Assembly: GCA_963969595.1 (NCBI GenBank)
Contig: OZ018409.1
Location: 19,314,975-19,378,974, forward strand
Direction: 5' to 3'
Length of the DNA: 64,000 nt
Source of the DNA: Neckera pumila
Taxonomy: Eukaryota > Streptophyta > Bryopsida > Hypnales > Neckeraceae
Position numbers and translations under genes: made by a program. This document shows positions 59,217 through 64,000 of the stretch, piece after piece. The notes under the pieces were generated by a model. The model worked only from the letters and a program-made list of their open reading frames with translations, made no database searches and was not told where the DNA came from. Positions within the stretch are counted from its first letter, which is position 1. Every line of letters starts with the position of its first letter.

Positions 59217-60131
59217 CAGCAGCTGCTTCGGCGGTCTCCCTCGTCGACATAACTTACTTCTACGCAAGATTTGTAATGGGAAGCAAACACCACATTTCTA
59301 GCAAAGATGGATGGAGTCTTCCTCCAGTACCCAACACCGTGACCGTGAGAACTGCAATATGTCTGACCGTGGGAAATATGATTGAAGTTGGCAAGATCTA
59401 TGACCATGGGATATATGACTTAAGTTGGCAAGATCTATGATTGTGGGATTTTTGCAAGATCTAAAGTAGACAAGCCTATTACCATGCAAACTAGCAATTT
59501 GAATATTGTAGAGCCAACTCCAAAAAGGGCACTTATTTTTCAAAGGTGGGCACTTGTTTCGTGAATCAAGTCCATGTGGAATTATAATTTTCCTATTAAA
59601 AATTGTAATTTTTGTGAATTTTGGAAGTGGTTTGCCTAATAATTACAAAACCATTCATAGATTGGAGTTATAAACATCCTATAAACAATCCACAACCGCT
59701 CTCCCACGTATTTAATGGCACTTAAGTATTCACCATTAAAGGATTGACACATTATCCCTTATTGGCATCAATGCAATGATTTTGTCAAAAAATGAACGAA
59801 TTTGAAGGATGGACTTGACAAAATTGAGGCCAAAAGTAGGATGACAAAATCATGTAGCAAACGAAAATGGATTGGTCTACCTTATATCCATGGGATTTTT
59901 GAAAGATCTATGATCATGGGATTTTGCGAGATCAATGATTGTAGAGGGTTTGGAATATCTATGACTATAGAGGTTTACAAGATTTATAATTATGGGATTC
60001 TTGAAAGATCTACAATTAAGGAGAGCAAAATATATGGTCATAGGAAGCTTGCAAGATTAAAATAGTACAGGGGTAAAACATCTATAGGCTTGAAAAAATT
60101 ATAATATCTAAATGCATATAAGATTTAAAAT
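59217..60131. repeat. Region with degenerate minisatellite-like tracts
   Basis: There is no gene beyond the first METTL exon. At about 59355-59460 units of about 38-40 bp recur (GACC-TGGGA-ATATGA, then AGTTGGCAAGATCTAT). At about 59885-60015 words of the form GGGATT-TTG-AAGATC-ATGAT are repeated irregularly. The unit is too diverged to give an exact copy number. Confidence 0.5.
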
Positions 60132-60698
60132 CACGGGGGGTGCACTTAGTGTATCTAGTCCAAACTACGTGCGAACAAAACTTTGTACCCCCTATATTAT
60201 ATCCTAGAATTTAAATAAATGAAAACAAAAAAAATATGAATATATTTTCCTAATTTGAAAGTTTATGTTTTGAATTATTGATATTTTTATTTGCTAATGA
60301 TAATTAGTTACAAATTTTTGAAGTAAATAGATACATTGCAGAACTGAAAAATAACTTTCACACCCCTATAGTATATACCAAAATTATTGTCTAAAAAATG
60401 AACAAAAAATTCCTAAAAATAACTCTCTATTGAAAGTTCATTTTGAGTTGAATATTGATGCAACGGTCATCTAAATGTGTTCTCTATAAATATTTGAGTT
60501 GGAAAATATGCCATTTTAGGTTCATTTTCAACCTCTTCTAGAAATCATTCCATATTTCATTTGAGTTGGAAATTTTGGCAATAGAAAACTATAGTCATTA
60601 TCAAACAATGCTCAAAATTTTAGTTTGAAATTATAGTTTATTAGAAACCACTTGTTCGCACGTGGTTTGTAGTAGTAGAACCAAGTGCCCTCCCCGAG
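60132..60698. mobile_element. TIR element with 8-bp duplication, 567 bp
   Basis: The left end CACGGGGGGTGCACTTAG and the inverted right end CTCGGGGAGGGCACTTGG begin terminal repeats of about 45 bp, with the inner block CTACGTGCGAACAA on the left and CCACGTGCGAACAA inverted on the right. TTTAAAAT stands directly on both sides (60124-60131 and 60699-60706). The 8-bp duplication fits hAT; a Mutator-like origin is possible since one more base nearly matches. No transposase is inside. Confidence 0.85.
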
Positions 60699-61109
60699 TT
60701 TAAAATATAAAATTGTATGAAGAATGCAAAATTTAGGACTATAAAGGGGTTTGTGTATCTAACACAATGGCCAAGGGAACGAGTACTAGAAAGTTGGATG
60801 CAAGGTCTACAACCACGTGAATTTGATAAATTGATCTAATTAATATCAATGCAATGGTGCTCGAGTGGTATATAATGAACATCACCATGCTAAGTGAAAA
60901 GATTCATGCATCTCTTCAAATAGTAACTTGTTATAAGGTTTGAACCTACTAAAATTAAAATTATTTTATAGAAATTATTTTTTTCAACAAAAAATTCCCC
61001 AAAACTACATTCTAATCTACTATTGGCATACCAAAAGTTATATAGATGCATCTCTGTGCATGTGAAAAAATCCAATATTAATTTCATTTTGTCACCCAAA
61101 TACAAGAAC

Positions 61110-61425
61110 AAAAGTGTGCGATACCTATCAATCAATAAACCCTACAACTACCCCAGAAAGCAAACTATAAGTACACAATTTCACTTATCAATCAACTAAT
61201 AAACCCAACGACTATCCAAGAAGATAAATAATCATGACTATACAATATCAATCAATCAATAAATGCTACAACTATTTAGGAAGACCAAAACGGCATAAAT
61301 GTGCAATATCTATCAACTTTTCTTAAATCCCACGACATTCTGAGAAAACCAAAACCAAGAGTGTGCAATACCTATCAATGTTCTTTAAAACCTTACAACT
61401 ATTTAAGCGGACAAAAGTATGTAAA
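61110..61425. repeat. Degenerate tandem repeat, about five units of roughly 65 bp
   Basis: The succession GTGCAATACCTATCAATCAA, then CCTACAACTA, then AGAA-ACCAAAA recurs with substitutions and small indels. The last unit ends just before the copy D element. Confidence 0.6.
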
Positions 61426-61452
61426 ACAAAGAACTAAAAGGTGTTTCTTTAA

Positions 61453-62226
61453 CCCCTAAAGTTCTATGACTATGTTTTCATAAAAAAAATGCTCAAAAAT
61501 TGTAGTATGCTGACTTAAGAGTATATGGTAAAAATTTCAGAAATTTCCACCGCGTGATATAAGCATTCAAATTCACTAAAATATTTTTTGGGCCCTGCAA
61601 AAACCACGGCATCTGTACTTCTTAAGCTCACTTTTCAATGAAAAATGTCCAAAATGGTGGCGCTTCTTTGGATTCTTTTTCCTAGACAAGTTGGCTACAT
61701 GCTTGAAAAATTTCAATCCATTTCGAATTGTCCAACATATAGGAGGAAAAATGCCAATTCCAATGGTTGCAATGTTGTAATAAACAATCTACATCCTAGG
61801 ATATTATTTTTTTTCAAAAAATATTGATAATGGAGTAGATAAGGGACTTCAAGTTTATTTCAGAGTAGAAAATCTGTAACTGCCCGCAAACTAAAATCTT
61901 CATAACTTTGACTCATTGCTCAAAATGGGAAGGTTCAAAGCTTTCTACGTATGTATAATTCTAGAAAACCAATTTCAAATTTTTGTTTTTGAAAAAAGTG
62001 ATTTTTTCTTATCTGCCCGAACTGTCCAATTACAAAAAAGTAATTTATTAGGCCATAACTTTTAACTCACATTTTCAAATGTCATGAAATTTATTGTATA
62101 TAAAAGATATTTTTTGCGCTCACTTTTTATTAAAATTTCAGCCTAAAATGTGAAAATCTCTAGTCACCCGTACTTGCCCAAAATTTGTATACAACCAAAA
62201 AATGCATGCCGGTCCTTTATTAGGGA
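61453..62226. mobile_element. TTAA-family element, copy D (774 bp)
   Basis: The left tip CCCCTAAAG is preceded by TTAA (61449-61452). The right end CCGGTCCTTTATTAGGGA has three extra bases in the tip and is followed by TTAA (62227-62230). The interior next to the left end matches copy C. Confidence 0.7.
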
Positions 62227-62689
62227 TTAATTCAAAGGTACAAAACAAAGCTTAATAAGATGGAATACTTCAATATTTGCATTGGCAATATTGAAGTTTC
62301 CGCCATCTTGCCTTCAATATATACTATTACTATAACTTGAAGTTTGAAGAAAACTAGGAGGCACTAAAAAAACCTAGAGGTTACCTTAGAAGGCTTCAAG
62401 AAGCTACATTTCTAATCTAGAAGAGTCATTTGCAAGTTTCAAATAGCCATACAAATGTTGTAGGAGTCCCCTACAAGCGGATATACATATCATTTAAAGA
62501 AAATTTGACTTCAACAAAGTCCAATAAAGGTAAAGAGAAGTTATTCAAGTTCTTGAAGGGTCAATTTATGTTATGGTGATAAAACTTCTAAATTGTTCAC
62601 TATGTATAGTCTATTTGTGACTAAATATACATAAATTTTTTATTTCTATTTTCCATGGATCTTCTATATAGGTATAGATTATATTTTTG

Positions 62690-63339
62690 TGTATATAGAA
62701 AGCTTTGACTCATTCCATTTGGATTTGTTACAAGAAATCTATATACAATCTTGTCTTTCGAGCAATTAGAGCATCTTTTTTGAAAAACAACTTGAAGGAT
62801 TCATTTCTAAATGCAATTTTTACAATTTTTACAGAAAAAGGAGTTCTATATGGTTTAATTTTTTTTTCTAGAACAATCTCACCATCGGGATTAGTGCATT
62901 TTAATTCCATCTTACAGATAATAATAATTTAGATTTTCCCTCTATCTTGCACCTACTTCTATTTAACAATTTTTAAAGAATAAAAATTAAATTTTTATTG
63001 CATTTTTTTCTCCCTTATACTTTCAATTTAGTTCTCCACCATAAATATTTAAAGCTCAAAATTCTTTAGTGCAAAAAATTAAAGTTAAGAAGGTTCAAAG
63101 TCAAATAATCTAGTCCCGCAAGTGTTTTAAAACTTGTTTTTTCCACTTTAAATACATTTATCTTGCAATTTGTGCGGTCAAAATATTTGAAATATTTTCC
63201 TTACATTCACATATTAGTTAGATGTAAGATCCTACAGCTAGATGTGCAAAAAAAACAATTTTCAAATTTTTTTACTCTTTGCTATAGGATTGGCAGCTTT
63301 AAGTTTTTGGGCAGAACAAAGGCCTTGGTCCTTTAGAAG
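62690..63339. mobile_element. TTAA-family element, copy F, left end missing
   Basis: The interior follows copy B from about 50560 on (AAGCTTTG-TCATTC-ATTTGGA, CAATCTCACCAT-GGGATTA). The right end GGCCTTGGTCCTTTAGAAG is followed by TTAA (63340-63343). The left tip is not found; the start given is where similarity begins. Confidence 0.6.
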
Positions 63340-63570
63340 TTAATCAAAACAATTCTTAAATCTTTAGAGATGAACTTTCTTTACAACTTTTTTGATGGAT
63401 TAAAGAGATATTATATATTTGTATAAAGATGTAAAAGAAAATGCACAAAAATCCAAAAAGATCTAAGTATTAGAGGATTAACTTGCTTGAAAATATTATG
63501 AAGATCATCAATATTTAATTGATAAAGTTCTTTAGAGAAATGAATTGGTTCACCATTGTAAGAAAATTTA

Positions 63571-63808
63571 GGCCTCAATAAGACTGCCAGTGCGTGATTG
63601 TCGGCACCCACGGGGTGCAATTACAAAAGAAAAAAAATGACTTTTTTTTTTTGAAAAAAATATTAATTTTTTTTCAATTTGATGGGGTGCTGATGTGGCG
63701 CTGACAGCGCCAATATAGGTGTTGACCATGTCACATTTCAAATTTTCAATTTTTTTTTTCCCATAATTGCACCATGGGGGTGCAAGGCTAGCGGCCTTGT
63801 TGAAGGCT
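63571..63808. mobile_element. Small TIR element (MITE candidate), 238 bp
   Basis: The left part (GCCTCAATAAGACTGCCAG, GGGGTGCAATTA) and the inverted right part (GCCTTCAACAAGGCCGCTAG, ATGGTGCAATTA) form long imperfect terminal repeats. The flanks GAAAATTTA and GAAATTTTT agree at 7 of 9 positions, which would fit an old 9-bp duplication of Mutator type. The centre (GATGTGGCGCTGACAGCGCC) is palindromic. Confidence 0.55.
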
Positions 63809-64000
63809 GAAATTTTTCCTAATACTATAAGGTATATGCACCTAATTATGCTATCTATTTTAGGATGGAGAAGGGTTCATTTAATGTCCCTAAACTACCA
63901 CAAGTGTGTAAGACCACCTTAGGAATGTTGAAGAGTTCTTTAACTCCAAAATGACCCTGAGGACAGAATGTGTCCTTGACCAATTTTTGAATTTAAATCA
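63809..64000. other. Right edge, nothing recognised
   Basis: No open frame or repeat can be supported in the last 190 bases. Confidence 0.4.

Noticed and set aside
1..64000. tRNA, rRNA, CRISPR arrays, bacterial operons
   Set aside because: No cloverleaf-like A/B box pairs, rRNA segments, regularly spaced repeats or ribosome-binding-site-led gene rows were seen.

Overview
The window reads as nuclear DNA of a large, repeat-rich plant (streptophyte) genome. It is strongly AT-rich. The only protein families I can recognise with confidence are plant transposon proteins (hAT, CACTA/En-Spm) and one eukaryotic tRNA methyltransferase-like gene (METTL2/6/8 type) that still has GT-AG introns. I see no rRNA, tRNA, CRISPR array or prokaryotic operon. 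I cannot name the species.

Left part (1-31.4 kb): the tail of a dead hAT transposase enters from the left edge (1-1640). A MITE-like element and a TTAA-bounded element (4104-4752) follow. About 25 kb then appears to hold the parts of an old CACTA/En-Spm element or element cluster. A multi-exon TnpA-like gene lies on the minus strand (5.6-11.3 kb), a Tnp2-type transposase pseudogene on the plus strand (15.5-21.7 kb), and further plus-strand exon-like pieces downstream (22.2-25.7 and 30.0-30.2 kb). Two related elements of about 3.5 kb, each carrying a single gag-like gene, sit inside this region (about 11.5-14.9 and 26.2-29.9 kb). A TTAA element (16721-17669) sits inside the first intron of Tnp2.

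Middle and right part (31.4-55.6 kb): a segment of several kb is present in three diverged copies, X (31.4-34.3), Y (40.0-42.6) and Z (50.2-55.6). X and Z keep a promoter-like TATA motif and what looks like a small three-exon gene encoding about 61-63 residues; length changes between copies are whole codons. Because the copies are paralogous, several insertions can be read against empty sites: a nearly perfect 158-bp hairpin with a TAG duplication in X, a 925-bp TTAA-bounded element in Z, and a hAT-type MITE with an ATTGTAAT duplication in X. Around them lie three members of a terminal-inverted-repeat family with apparent 4-bp target duplications, three CACTA-type non-autonomous elements (one of 1690 bp holding a 390-bp palindrome), and a second hAT MITE.

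Right end (55.6-64 kb): an unprocessed, decayed METTL-like gene on the minus strand (55.9-59.2 kb) with recognisable exons, then minisatellite-like tracts, a 567-bp TIR element with an 8-bp duplication, and two more TTAA-family copies.

The most unusual signals are the TTAA/CCCCTAAAGG family (six copies, piggyBac-like ends, which are unexpected in a plant), the perfect hairpin insertion, the 4-bp-TSD family, and the duplicated small gene. All homology statements come from reading motifs by eye; no database search was possible.
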